64,000 bases of DNA. Origin: Xanthomonas arboricola pv. juglandis. GTDB lineage: Bacteria; Pseudomonadota; Gammaproteobacteria; Xanthomonadales; Xanthomonadaceae. Each line of letters begins with the position of its first letter. The first letter of the stretch is position 1. A program made the position numbers and the translations under genes. Positions 10,129-20,819 of the stretch are shown piece after piece. Location: assembly GCF_001013475.1 (NCBI RefSeq), contig NZ_JZEF01000002.1:126785-190784 (forward strand), written 5' to 3'. The notes beneath the pieces were generated by a model. The model was not told the origin of the DNA, ran no database searches, and worked only from the letters and a program-made list of their open reading frames with translations.

Positions 10129-11229
10129 ATGCGTTTTACACTGCAGCGCGAAGCCTTCCTCAAACCATTGGCCCAGGTGGTCAATGTGGTCGAACGCCGT
10201 CAAACCCTGCCGGTTCTGGCCAATCTGCTGGTGCAGGTCAAGGACGGGCAGGTCTCCTTGACCGGTACCGACCTGGAAGTGGAAATGATCTCGCGCACGA
10301 TGGTGGAAGACGCGCAGGACGGCGAAACCACGATTCCGGCGCGCAAGTTGTTCGACATCCTGCGTGCCCTGCCCGACGGCAGCCGCGTCACCATCTCGCA
10401 GACCGGCGACAAGGTCACGGTGCAAGCCGGGCGTAGCCGCTTCACCCTGGCCACGCTGCCTGCCAACGATTTCCCGTCGGTGGACGAAGTCGAAGCCACC
10501 GAGCGCGTTGCAGTACCAGAGGCGGCGTTGAAGGAGTTGATCGAGCGCACCGCGTTCGCCATGGCCCAGCAGGACGTGCGCTATTACCTCAACGGCTTGC
10601 TGTTCGACCTGCGCGAGGGTCTTTTGCGTTGCGTGGCCACCGACGGCCACCGTCTGGCGCTGTGCGAGACCGAGCTGGAGAAATCCGGCGGTGCCAAGCG
10701 CCAGATCATCGTGCCGCGCAAGGGCGTAACCGAGTTGCTGCGCTTGCTGGAAGCGGCAGACCGCGAAGTGGAGCTGGAAGTCGGTCGTAGCCATATCCGC
10801 GTCAAGCGTGGCGATGTGACCTTCACCTCCAAGCTGATCGACGGCCGTTTCCCGGATTACGAGGCGGTGATTCCGATCGGCGCCGACCGCGAGGTCAAGG
10901 TTGACCGTGAGGCACTGCGCGCATCGCTGCAACGTGCGGCGATCCTGTCGAACGAGAAGTACCGCGGCGTGCGGGTGGAAGTGTCACCAGGTCAGCTGAA
11001 GATCAGCGCGCACAATCCTGAGCAGGAAGAAGCGCAGGAAGAGATCGAAGCCGACACCAAGGTCGACGACCTGGCGATCGGCTTCAATGTGAACTATCTG
11101 CTGGACGCGCTGTCTGCACTGCGCGACGAGCACGTAGTCATTCAGCTGCGCGATGCGAACTCGTCGGCACTGGTGCGCGAAGCCAGCAGCGAGAAGTCGC
11201 GCCATGTGGTGATGCCGCTGCGCCTCTGA
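10129..11229 (+). CDS. dnaN: DNA polymerase III beta subunit (sliding clamp)
   Basis: DnaN is the ring clamp that tethers DNA polymerase III to the template. The 366-residue product has normal length and recognisable clamp text throughout: MRFTLQREAFLKPLAQVVNVVERRQTLP at the start (quoted in part), LTGTDLEVEM, CVATDGHRLAL, IDGRFPDYEAVIP, and the C-terminal VMPLRL that contributes to the partner-binding pocket. It lies second in dnaA-dnaN-recF-gyrB. A parS-like site and then a strong terminator follow the stop at once. Confidence 0.99.
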   Translation: MRFTLQREAFLKPLAQVVNVVERRQTLPVLANLLVQVKDGQVSLTGTDLEVEMISRTMVEDAQDGETTIPARKLFDILRALPDGSRVTISQTGDKVTVQAGRSRFTLATLPANDFPSVDEVEATERVAVPEAALKELIERTAFAMAQQDVRYYLNGLLFDLREGLLRCVATDGHRLALCETELEKSGGAKRQIIVPRKGVTELLRLLEAADREVELEVGRSHIRVKRGDVTFTSKLIDGRFPDYEAVIPIGADREVKVDREALRASLQRAAILSNEKYRGVRVEVSPGQLKISAHNPEQEEAQEEIEADTKVDDLAIGFNVNYLLDALSALRDEHVVIQLRDANSSALVREASSEKSRHVVMPLRL

Positions 11230-11234
11230 CACCG

Positions 11235-11250
11235 CGTTCCACGTGGAACA
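11235..11250. promoter_or_regulatory. parS-type centromere site 1 (after dnaN)
   Basis: The sequence CGTTCCACGTGGAACA contains the 14-bp perfect palindrome GTTCCACGTGGAAC. It matches the chromosomal parS consensus bound by ParB in gammaproteobacteria (TGTTCCACGTGGAACA class). It lies five bases after the dnaN stop, close to the origin as expected. parA and parB are not in the window. Confidence 0.8.
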
Positions 11251-11255
11251 CGAAG

Positions 11256-11279
11256 AGCCCGGCGACAGCCGGGCTTTTT
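11256..11279 (+). terminator. Rho-independent terminator of dnaN
   Basis: An 8-bp GC-rich stem (11256-11263 with 11268-11275), GACA loop and five T. It separates dnaN transcription from recF. Confidence 0.85.
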
Positions 11280-12314
11280 CGTTTTGAAGATCGAGAGCGC
11301 TGAAGTCGTTGCGGTGTAAGGCTTTGGGAGGCTTGAGCGTCTCTGGGCATCCGCTCTGCACTGGTTAGGTACCAAGCTGCTCTGGTGCATTAGCCGGAGC
11401 TGCTCTGCCTTCGGGCAGGATCCTCGGAGTAGCAGCGCCGCACTATTACCAAGCCAGGGACGGTTCGATGGACGCTACTCCCGGGTAGTCAGACTTCAAC
11501 GACCGGACAAGCGCACTGGTTCGTTTGCTTGGATTGACGGGCGTGAGTTGGAAGAAGAGCGATATCAAAAAAGTGGCATGAGCCTGGTGCGCTGCTGTCG
11601 CCGGCATGGATGCTTGGCCAATCTGTGATTCGAGGTAGCCCCAAGGATCAGTGAGCTGTCTCGCTCAATGAACGTACCACCTGAAATCGGTGTGCTCCGC
11701 GCAAGTGGGCAACCTACACGGGACCTGTCGAGCTACGAAGACCCTATGGGCAGGTCCAAGGCATGCACGTGGAACAACTTGCTTTTCCTCGGGTCACCAA
11801 CCAACGTTGGGAAAGCTGGCTTTGTCGCAGCTCCAGTGAGATTCAGTAGTCATGCGCGCTGCGGTTTGTCGTCCAGCGAAGTAACCCGCACTGGAATTAG
11901 TCTGAACCAGTTCATCAAAAGCGAAGTGGTTCGATCCGAGCCAGGACGACAGCTACGTCTGAACTTGCGCGTTCTCAAACCGGTTTTTGAGTTATGCACA
12001 TCGCGCTTTGCTTTTAAATCTATACATAATTTAAGAGCTTGGTGGTGATAGTAGGGCCAGATTTCGCCGGAAACTACCCTATGTGCTTGTTTTTAAATTA
12101 CTTTTAGGTCTCGAAACCCTGTGTTTAGAACCCTGTAGAGGGAGCGACAACCTGTGGATAAGCGGGGGCGGTTGCTTGGGTCTACTTTTTATCCACAGGT
12201 TGTCCTCTGCCTGTCCCTTGGGTCGCTTCACGTCTGCACGGGCAGGATCCGCATCGATCACGTATCCTCCGCTCCGACCGGGAAGCCGGATCACAGCGCA
12301 GAGCAGACCGATCG
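11280..12314. other. 1-kb dnaN-recF gap, candidate origin segment
   Basis: No convincing gene is seen in this 1035-bp stretch. A 126-codon frame at 11668-12048 has no recognisable content. Three sequences fit the DnaA-box consensus: TTATGCACA (11992-12000), TGTGGATAA (12153-12161) and TTATCCACA (12189-12197). Unusually A/T-rich tracts for this genome lie at about 12001-12035 and 12090-12112. Boxes beside A/T-rich DNA, without a gene, between replication genes and between parS sites make this the strongest candidate for the unwinding region of oriC. That is inference. Confidence 0.55.
12146..12204. repeat. 16-bp perfect inverted repeat with a DnaA box in each arm
   Basis: The left arm GACAACCTGTGGATAA (12146-12161) and the right arm TTATCCACAGGTTGTC (12189-12204) are exact reverse complements, separated by 27 bases. 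Each arm ends in a perfect 9-bp DnaA box, so two DnaA molecules would bind in opposite orientation. Its conservation as a palindrome beyond the boxes suggests a defined function near recF. Confidence 0.85.
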
Positions 12315-13421
12315 ATGCACGTAGTGCGGTTGTCCATCCATCGACTTCGTCGTTTCGAGACCGTCGACCTCCATCCCGCCAGTTCCTTGAACCTGCTGAC
12401 CGGCGATAACGGCGCGGGCAAGACCAGCGTGCTGGAAGCGTTGCATCTGATGGCCTACGGCCGCAGCTTTCGTGGCCGTGTACGTGACGGGCTGATCCAG
12501 CAAGGCGCCGGCGATCTGGAAGTCTTCGTGGAGTGGCGCGAAAGAACCGCCGCGACCGGGGAACGCACGCGGCGGGCGGGCCTGCGCCACAGCGGCCAGG
12601 AATGGACCGGCCGGCTGGATGGCGAAGATGTCGCCCAGCTGGGCGCCTTGTGTGCCGCGCTGGCTGTCGTGACCTTCGAGCCCGGCAGCCATGTGTTGAT
12701 TAGTGGCGGCGGTGAGCCGCGGCGGCGCTTCCTCGATTGGGGACTGTTCCACGTGGAACCTGACTTCCTGGCGCTGTGGCGGCGCTACGCGCGAGCGCTT
12801 AAACAGCGTAATGCCTTGCTCAAGCAGGGCGCACAACCGCGCATGCTCGATGCCTGGGATCACGAGCTCGCCGAATCCGGCGAAACGCTGACATCGCGTC
12901 GCCTTCGCTATCTGGAGCGCCTGCAGGAGCGACTGATTCCGGTCGCCACCGCAATCGCCCCGTCGCTCGGGCTGTCCGCGCTGACGTTCGCACCGGGCTG
13001 GAAGCGCCATGAGGTGTCGTTGGCCGACGCGCTGCTATTGGCACGCGAGCGTGATCGCCAGAACGGCTACACCTCGCAAGGGCCGCACCGAGCCGATTGG
13101 GCGCCTGCCTTCGATGCATTGCCGGGCAAGGATGCGCTCTCCCGCGGCCAGGCAAAGCTCACCGCCCTCGCCTGCCTGCTGGCGCAGGCCGAAGACTTCG
13201 CCTACGAGCGCGGCGAATGGCCGGTGATCGCCCTGGACGACCTGGGCTCGGAGCTGGACCGCCACCACCAGGCACGTGTGCTGCACCGCCTGGCGTCCGC
13301 ACCGGCGCAGGTGCTGATCACCGCAACCGAAATGCTGCCCGGCCTGGCCGAATCCGGCAAACTGCTGCACCGGTTCCACGTGGAACACGGCAATGTGGCC
13401 GTGCTGACGCCCTCCGCGTAG
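12315..13421 (+). CDS. recF: DNA replication and repair protein RecF
   Basis: RecF is an SMC-like ATPase that helps load RecA at gaps. The 368-residue product starts MHVVRLSIHRLRRFE. It carries Walker A GDNGAGKTS at residues 30-38, the ABC-type signature region LSRGQAKL and the Walker B-like VIALDDLGSELD near the C-terminus. Two parS-type palindromes lie inside its coding sequence, where they encode LFHVEP and RFHVEH. gyrB follows. Confidence 0.97.
   Translation: MHVVRLSIHRLRRFETVDLHPASSLNLLTGDNGAGKTSVLEALHLMAYGRSFRGRVRDGLIQQGAGDLEVFVEWRERTAATGERTRRAGLRHSGQEWTGRLDGEDVAQLGALCAALAVVTFEPGSHVLISGGGEPRRRFLDWGLFHVEPDFLALWRRYARALKQRNALLKQGAQPRMLDAWDHELAESGETLTSRRLRYLERLQERLIPVATAIAPSLGLSALTFAPGWKRHEVSLADALLLARERDRQNGYTSQGPHRADWAPAFDALPGKDALSRGQAKLTALACLLAQAEDFAYERGEWPVIALDDLGSELDRHHQARVLHRLASAPAQVLITATEMLPGLAESGKLLHRFHVEHGNVAVLTPSA
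12745..12760. promoter_or_regulatory. parS-type site 2, inside recF
   Basis: TGTTCCACGTGGAACC, 15 of 16 bases of the symmetric TGTTCCACGTGGAACA, identical in its 14-bp core to sites 1 and 3. It lies within the recF frame, so the site and the codons are jointly constrained. Confidence 0.8.
13372..13387. promoter_or_regulatory. parS-type site 3, at the 3' end of recF
   Basis: GGTTCCACGTGGAACA has the same 14-bp core. It is located ~35 bases before the recF stop. Three copies within 2.2 kb form a ParB loading cluster next to the origin. Confidence 0.8.
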
Positions 13422-13449
13422 CCGTCGGCGGCGTAGGTGGGCCGACTGG

Positions 13450-15980
<2,531 letters not shown>

Positions 15981-15992
15981 GCCACCGTCGCC

Positions 15993-16037
15993 CGTCGGCG
16001 CATCGCTCAGGCGCTGCGCCGACGCCTGCGGTTTTTT
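15993..16037 (+). terminator. Probable terminator after gyrB
   Basis: A 10-bp perfect stem (15993-16002 with 16015-16024), 12-base loop, and six T starting seven bases past the stem. The distance to the T run makes it less than ideal. Confidence 0.5.
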
Positions 16038-16047
16038 CAGGACGACG

Positions 16048-16884
16048 ATGAGCGCAGATCCTTCCCCGAGGCCGGTACCGACGCCGGCCGCCGGCACCGC
16101 CCCGCTGCTGCCGCCATTGCTCGGCTTCGGCATCGATGTGCTGATCGCCACTGGCATGCTGCTGACGCTGAGCGTGGCCGGATTTGCGCTCTGGGGCATG
16201 TTCCGCGGCGTCGGTGCCGCGCAGGCCGCCAAAGCGCAGGGCCTGACGCTGTCCTCGAGCGAGATCATGGCCGCGATCGGCCAGCCCGGCGTGCTGGTGC
16301 AACTGCTTACCGCACTGGTCAGTACAGCATCACCGGCGCTGCTGCTGTACTACTGGCGCCGCCGAGCCAGCGCAGACGAACACCGGGCCTCGCGCGCCGC
16401 TGCAAGGCGTGCCTCCACCTGGGGCTGGACCGCGCTGATCGCGGTTGGCGTGTTCCTGCTCAGCAATCTGGTCAGCGTCGCGGCGTCCGCGCTGGGCATC
16501 AAACCGGTGCCGACCAACCTGCCGCTGATGGAAGAAGCCATCAAGCAATGGCCGCTGGCGCTGGTGGTGTTTGCCGTGGCGATCGCCCCGGCGTACGAAG
16601 AGTTGCTGTTCCGACGCGTCTTGTTCGGCCGCCTGCTCGCCGCCGGCCGGCCCTGGCTGGGCATTGCGCTGAGCAGTGCGATCTTTGCGCTGGTGCACGA
16701 AGTGCCCGGCGTCAGTGGCAACGGCCCGGCTGCCATCGCGCAACTGTGGCTGGTCTACGGCAGCATGGGTGCGGCGTTCGCATGGCTGTACTGGCGCACC
16801 GGCACGCTGTGGGCACCGATCGTGGCGCATGGCGTCAACAATGCCACCGCCCTGGCGGCGCTGTACTTTTTTGGCGTCGGCTGA
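16048..16884 (+). CDS. CPBP-family intramembrane metalloprotease (Abi/CAAX-like)
   Basis: A 278-residue membrane protein with about six to eight hydrophobic segments. It carries the three CPBP motifs in order: YEELLFRRVLFG (EExxxR, near residue 180), ALVHE (near 216) and HGVNN (near 263). These residues form the metal site of CAAX-prenyl-endopeptidase-like bacterial proteases. The N-terminus is Pro-rich and cytoplasmic-looking. Substrate and role are unknown; relatives act in bacteriocin self-immunity and membrane protein cleavage. It sits alone between gyrB and an M48 protease gene in the same direction. Confidence 0.85.
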   Translation: MSADPSPRPVPTPAAGTAPLLPPLLGFGIDVLIATGMLLTLSVAGFALWGMFRGVGAAQAAKAQGLTLSSSEIMAAIGQPGVLVQLLTALVSTASPALLLYYWRRRASADEHRASRAAARRASTWGWTALIAVGVFLLSNLVSVAASALGIKPVPTNLPLMEEAIKQWPLALVVFAVAIAPAYEELLFRRVLFGRLLAAGRPWLGIALSSAIFALVHEVPGVSGNGPAAIAQLWLVYGSMGAAFAWLYWRTGTLWAPIVAHGVNNATALAALYFFGVG

Positions 16885-16946
16885 GCGGATTGACGAAAAG
16901 TTAAGACGAGCCTGCCAAAATGTCCCCAGGGTTCAAGGGGGATTGG

Positions 16947-17753
16947 ATGAAAGCCAAGCTGTTGATCGTTGTTGCCGTCTTTGCACTGGCGGCATGTGCC
17001 ACCACAACTTCGCCGACCGGCCGCCGACAGGTGGTGGGAGGCGTCACGCAGGACCAGCTCGACAAACTCGGCGCCGAGTCGTTCGCGCAGACCAAGGCCA
17101 AGGAAAAAGTCAGCACCGATGGCAAGCAGAGCGCCTACGTGCAGTGCGTGGTCAACGCCTTGGTGGCGCAGCTGCCGCCGCAGTGGCGAGAAACCCGTTG
17201 GGAAACCGCGCTGTTTGTCGATGACGAAGCCAACGCCTTTGCCTTGCCCGGTGGCAAGGTCGGCGTGAACACCGGCATCTTCACCGTCGCCAAGACGCAG
17301 GATCAGCTGGCCGCCGTGCTCGGGCACGAAATCGGCCATGTGATCTCCCGCCATCACGAAGAGCGCATCACCCGCCAGCTCGGCGCGCAGACCGGCCTGG
17401 GCATCATCGGCGCGCTTGCCGGGGCGGCCTATGGCGACGGCGCGGCCAATGCCATCAACCAGGTCGGCGGGATGACCGCCCAGACCGTGTTCCTGCTGCC
17501 GGGCTCACGCACGCAGGAGAGCGAGGCCGATGTGGTCGGCCAGCGCCTGATGGCCCAGGCCGGCTTCGACCCTGCCCAGGCAGTCACGCTATGGCAGAAC
17601 ATGATGGCCGCCAGCGGCAATCGCCAGCCGCAGTGGCTGTCCACCCACCCCGACCCCGCCAATCGCATCCGCGAACTACAGGCAGACGTCAACCAACTCG
17701 AACCGGTTTACCAGCAGGCGCGACAGGACGGGCGCGTGCCGCGTTGCGGCTGA
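16947..17753 (+). CDS. M48-family metalloprotease lipoprotein (LoiP/BepA-like)
   Basis: A periplasmic zinc protease. The ATG at 16947 follows GGGGGATTGG and starts a lipoprotein signal MKAKLLIVVAVFALAAC, with lipobox Cys at residue 17. An upstream in-frame ATG at 16920 would put nine polar residues before the signal and is rejected. The catalytic HEIGH motif sits in LGHEIGHVISRHHEERI, with the downstream Glu in TQESEADVVGQRLM. The C-terminal half reads WLSTHPDPANRI, typical of M48C proteins. The length of 268 residues is normal. It probably acts in outer-membrane quality control. Confidence 0.9.
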   Translation: MKAKLLIVVAVFALAACATTTSPTGRRQVVGGVTQDQLDKLGAESFAQTKAKEKVSTDGKQSAYVQCVVNALVAQLPPQWRETRWETALFVDDEANAFALPGGKVGVNTGIFTVAKTQDQLAAVLGHEIGHVISRHHEERITRQLGAQTGLGIIGALAGAAYGDGAANAINQVGGMTAQTVFLLPGSRTQESEADVVGQRLMAQAGFDPAQAVTLWQNMMAASGNRQPQWLSTHPDPANRIRELQADVNQLEPVYQQARQDGRVPRCG

Positions 17754-17905
17754 TTTCGCAGCGCTTACGTACCGAATGTCGCAACACAGCATGGAAACCG
17801 TTTTCGGGAACTGAGACTTTCTGCTAAGTTTGCCGGCTCAGATTTTTCGTACAGCGTTTATTCCGCTTTTCGTACCGCCCGACGGCGGCTCGTCCGAGGT
17901 GAAAC

Positions 17906-19102
17906 ATGAAACTGCTCAACCGCAAGCAAGCCCTGTTGTCCCTGTTCATCGCCGCGTCCCTGGGCGGGGCTGTCGTCACTGATGCTGTTGCGCAGTCGGA
18001 TCGTTCGTCCGAGCGCGCCAGCCGCAAGTCCAAGAACAGCGGCAAGGCCGAAGAGTTGTATCCGCAGTCCACCCGCGCCGCGCCGACGATCAAGCCTTCG
18101 TCCAAGTTGGGCAGCAAGCTGCAGAAGCTGATCGAAACCTTCAACAAGGGCGAAGACTTCCCGGCCGTGCGCACCCAGGCCGACGAGATCCTCGCCAACA
18201 GCTCGGCCAATGAAGCCGACAAGGCACTGGCCTCGCAGCTGGCCGCCCAGGCGGCGTACAACATGGACGACACCGCCGCTGCCAAGAAGTACCTGCAGCA
18301 GGCGATCGGCCTGAATGCGCTGGACAACAACGGCCAGTTCCAGTCGATGCTGATGCTGGCGCAGTTGCAGATGCAGGACGACCAGCAGGCCGAAGGCTTG
18401 GCCACGCTGGACAAGTATCTGGAAGAGAGCAAGTCGCAGCGTCCGGAAGACCTGATCCTCAAGGGCCAGGCGCTGTACCAGGCCGAGCGCTACAAAGAAG
18501 CCATTCCGGTGCTGAAGCAGGCCATTGCCGCCTCGCCCGAGCCGAAGGACACCTGGAACCAGTTGCTGATGGCGTCCTACGCCGAAGCCGGCCAGACCGG
18601 TGAAGCAGTGGCTGCTGCCGAAGCGCTCGCCGCCAAGACGCCGAACGACAAGAAGGCCCAGCTCAACCTGGCCAGCATGTATATGCAGGCCGACCAGATG
18701 GACAAGGCCGCCGCAGTGATGGACAAGCTGCGCGCTGCCGGGCAGTTGACCGAAGAAAAGGAGTACAAGCAGTTGTATTCCATCTACGCCAACACCGAAA
18801 ACAAGGAAAAGGACGTCATCGCGGTCATCAATGAAGGTATGCAAAAAGGCATCCTTAAACCCGATTATCAGACATACCTTGCGCTCGCACAGTCGTATTA
18901 CTACAGCGAAGACGTGCCCAAGGCGATCGAGAATTGGCAAAAAGCCGCACCGCTTTCCAAGGACGGCGAGACCTATCTGAATCTGGCCAAGGTGCTGCAT
19001 TCGGAAGGTCGCATCCCGGAGGCCAAGCAGGCCGCGCAGCAGGCAATCGCCAAGGGTGTCAAAAAACCTGATGACGCCAAGAAGATCATCAATCTGAAGT
19101 AA
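17906..19102 (+). CDS. TPR-repeat protein upstream of tonB
   Basis: A 398-residue exported protein with a Sec signal peptide (MKLLNRKQALLSLFIAASLG, cleavage near AVAQS). At least six tetratricopeptide repeats follow from residue ~75 to ~380 (for example LILKGQALYQAERYKEAIPV and YLNLAKVLHSEGRIPEAKQ). GAGGTG precedes the ATG by seven bases. It lies in the same direction as tonB, 153 bases upstream, so it may share regulation with the TonB system and could be a periplasmic scaffold or partner. No catalytic motif is present and the exact role is unknown. Confidence 0.8.
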   Translation: MKLLNRKQALLSLFIAASLGGAVVTDAVAQSDRSSERASRKSKNSGKAEELYPQSTRAAPTIKPSSKLGSKLQKLIETFNKGEDFPAVRTQADEILANSSANEADKALASQLAAQAAYNMDDTAAAKKYLQQAIGLNALDNNGQFQSMLMLAQLQMQDDQQAEGLATLDKYLEESKSQRPEDLILKGQALYQAERYKEAIPVLKQAIAASPEPKDTWNQLLMASYAEAGQTGEAVAAAEALAAKTPNDKKAQLNLASMYMQADQMDKAAAVMDKLRAAGQLTEEKEYKQLYSIYANTENKEKDVIAVINEGMQKGILKPDYQTYLALAQSYYYSEDVPKAIENWQKAAPLSKDGETYLNLAKVLHSEGRIPEAKQAAQQAIAKGVKKPDDAKKIINLK

Positions 19103-19255
19103 AAAAGAAAATAAACCCCCGAAATCCCTGTGTTTTTAGTGGTTACAGGACTCGGGATTGGTATAAGCTTGGGGGTTCCTGCGGTGTCAAAGCCGTCCGA
19201 AAACCTGGGGATCATCACAGTGATCCGGGGCCCCCACTGAAAGAGCCATTGGCGC

Positions 19256-19927
19256 ATGACGGAACAACTCGTTATCCACAGGCATGACTATGATGCCGGG
19301 AACCAGGGTCTGAGCTGGGCCCGCATTATCGGCATTGCTTTCGTAATTGCCTTGCACCTCACTGCACTGATGATGTTGCTGATCCCTGCAGTGGCGCCGA
19401 AGGCTCCGGCAGAGAAGGAGCGCACCACCATGGTCACCTTGGTGGATGCACCGCCTCCTCCCCCGCCGCCGCCGCCGCCGCCGCCGCCGGAAGACAAGCC
19501 GCCACCGCCGGTCAAGAATCTGTCGCCGCCGAAGCCGTCACCGGTTCCGCCGCCGCCGGAAGCTCCGGTTGTCGATGTTCCCGAACCGCGTCCCAGCGAT
19601 ATCGTCACGCCGCCGAGCCCGCCGGCTCCGCCGCAACCGCCGAGTGACATCGGCGCCAGTGTCGATATCTCGTCCAAGAACATGAACCCGCCGAAGTACC
19701 CGCCGGCTGCATTCCGTGCCGGTGTCCAAGGTGAGGTCATCCTGATCGTGGATGTGGATGCAAGCGGCAACGTGACCAATGTGTCGGTCGAAAAGTCCAG
19801 CCGCAACCGCGACCTTGACCGTGCCGCGATGGACGCAGCACGCAAGTGGAAGTTCAACGCCTCCACTGTCAACGGGCAGAAAGCCGCCGGACGTGTCCGC
19901 GTCCCGGTCAACTTTGCTCTGAACTGA
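19256..19927 (+). CDS. tonB: TonB energy transducer
   Basis: TonB couples the inner-membrane proton motive force, through ExbB-ExbD, to outer-membrane receptors. The 223-residue protein has one N-terminal transmembrane anchor (~residues 23-45, with the His of IALHLTALM). A Pro-rich spacer (~64-135) includes 13 consecutive Pro. The C-terminal receptor-binding domain (~145-223) contains PPKYPPAAFRAGVQGEVILI and ends RVPVNFALN. It heads tonB-exbB-exbD1-exbD2, an order established in Xanthomonas campestris, where these genes serve ferric iron uptake and plant interaction. A perfect DnaA-box sequence lies in codons 6-8, probably by chance. Confidence 0.97.
   Translation: MTEQLVIHRHDYDAGNQGLSWARIIGIAFVIALHLTALMMLLIPAVAPKAPAEKERTTMVTLVDAPPPPPPPPPPPPPEDKPPPPVKNLSPPKPSPVPPPPEAPVVDVPEPRPSDIVTPPSPPAPPQPPSDIGASVDISSKNMNPPKYPPAAFRAGVQGEVILIVDVDASGNVTNVSVEKSSRNRDLDRAAMDAARKWKFNASTVNGQKAAGRVRVPVNFALN
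19463..19489 (+). repeat. (CCG)9 microsatellite in the tonB proline tract
   Basis: Nine uninterrupted CCG codons, preceded by CCG-CCT-CCT-CCC, give 13 consecutive prolines. Being a triplet, slippage would change spacer length without breaking the frame. Confidence 0.9.
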
Positions 19928-19933
19928 TCCCAC

Positions 19934-19953
19934 GGGCCGACCACGGTCGGCCC
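19934..19953 (+). other. Hairpin between tonB and exbB
   Basis: GGGCCGACC and GGTCGGCCC are exact complements with only two bases between (so an 8-bp stem with a CACG loop). No T run follows, so it is more likely an mRNA stabiliser or partial attenuator within the operon than a full terminator. Confidence 0.5.
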
Positions 19954-20012
19954 AGGATCCTGTCTTCCTTTCGCTCCACCCTTCATCACCACACACAACA
20001 AAGGTAAGCGTC

Positions 20013-20774
20013 ATGCTGCAGGAATTCTTTATCGCCGCCGCTGCAGGGGGCTCCAATCCGTCGGCCGCCCTGTCGCAGATGGGCTTCGAGCACTTGATCA
20101 CTGAAATGACGTCCAGCCCCGGCGATTTCGCCGTGTCCTGGGTCGTTCTGATCACCCTGATCGCCATGTCCGCTGCCTCCTGGTACTGGACCGTCATCAA
20201 CATCTTCCGTGCCACCCGTCTGAAGAGCGCGGCTGACCGCGTCACCACCGCGTTCTGGGATGCCCCGAATGCACAGGACGCCATCCGTGCCATGGAAGAG
20301 CAGCCGGCTTCCGAGCCGTTCTCCAAGATCGCACTGGACGCAGCGCAGGCTGCGGCTCACCACCAGCGCGCCGAAGGCAGCACCGGTGGTCTGGGCGAGA
20401 GCCTGAGCCGTTCGGAATTCGTCGATCGCGCCCTGCGTCAGGCCGTGACCCGCGAAAGCACCAAGCTGCAGTCGGGTATGACCCTGCTGGCCACCGTCGG
20501 TGCGACCGCGCCGTTCGTCGGTCTGCTCGGTACGGTGTGGGGCATCTACGGCGCGCTGATCAAGATCGGTGCAACCGGTTCGGCCTCCATCGACGCTGTT
20601 GCCGGCCCGGTGGGTGAAGCGCTGATCATGACCGCGATCGGTCTGTTCGTCGCAATCCCGGCCGTGTTCGCGTTCAACTTCTTCTCCAAGGTCAACAGCT
20701 CGGTGATCGCCAAGTTCGACACCTTTGCCCACGACCTGCACGACTTCTTCGCCACTGGTTCGCGCGTTCGCTAA
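20013..20774 (+). CDS. exbB: TonB-system proton channel protein ExbB
   Basis: ExbB forms the pentameric proton channel that powers TonB. The 253-residue product has three membrane segments: one near residues 40-60 (WVVLITLIAMSAASWYWTV), then two flanking the conserved MotA/TolQ/ExbB core, LLATVGATAPFVGLLGTVWG and EALIMTAIGLFVAIPAVFAF. AAAGGTAAG precedes the ATG. It lies 85 bases after tonB, separated by a hairpin, and 45 bases before exbD1. Confidence 0.97.
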   Translation: MLQEFFIAAAAGGSNPSAALSQMGFEHLITEMTSSPGDFAVSWVVLITLIAMSAASWYWTVINIFRATRLKSAADRVTTAFWDAPNAQDAIRAMEEQPASEPFSKIALDAAQAAAHHQRAEGSTGGLGESLSRSEFVDRALRQAVTRESTKLQSGMTLLATVGATAPFVGLLGTVWGIYGALIKIGATGSASIDAVAGPVGEALIMTAIGLFVAIPAVFAFNFFSKVNSSVIAKFDTFAHDLHDFFATGSRVR

Positions 20775-20819
20775 TCCGTAGTAAAGAACGACTTCGCAAC
20801 GATTTAGACGGAGCCCGTT

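Noticed and set aside
11765..11780. Half parS, GCATGCACGTGGAACA, in the dnaN-recF gap
   Set aside because: 12 of 16 matches, and only one arm is intact. It may be a decayed site but cannot be supported.
11668..12048. 126-codon frame in the dnaN-recF gap
   Set aside because: No recognisable motif, unusual composition, no ribosome binding site. Kept only as part of the gap description.
17846..17875. Possible PIP box (TTCGT...TTCGT) before the TPR gene
   Set aside because: The spacing is 18 bases instead of the 15 (or 8) used by HrpX-regulated plant-inducible promoters.
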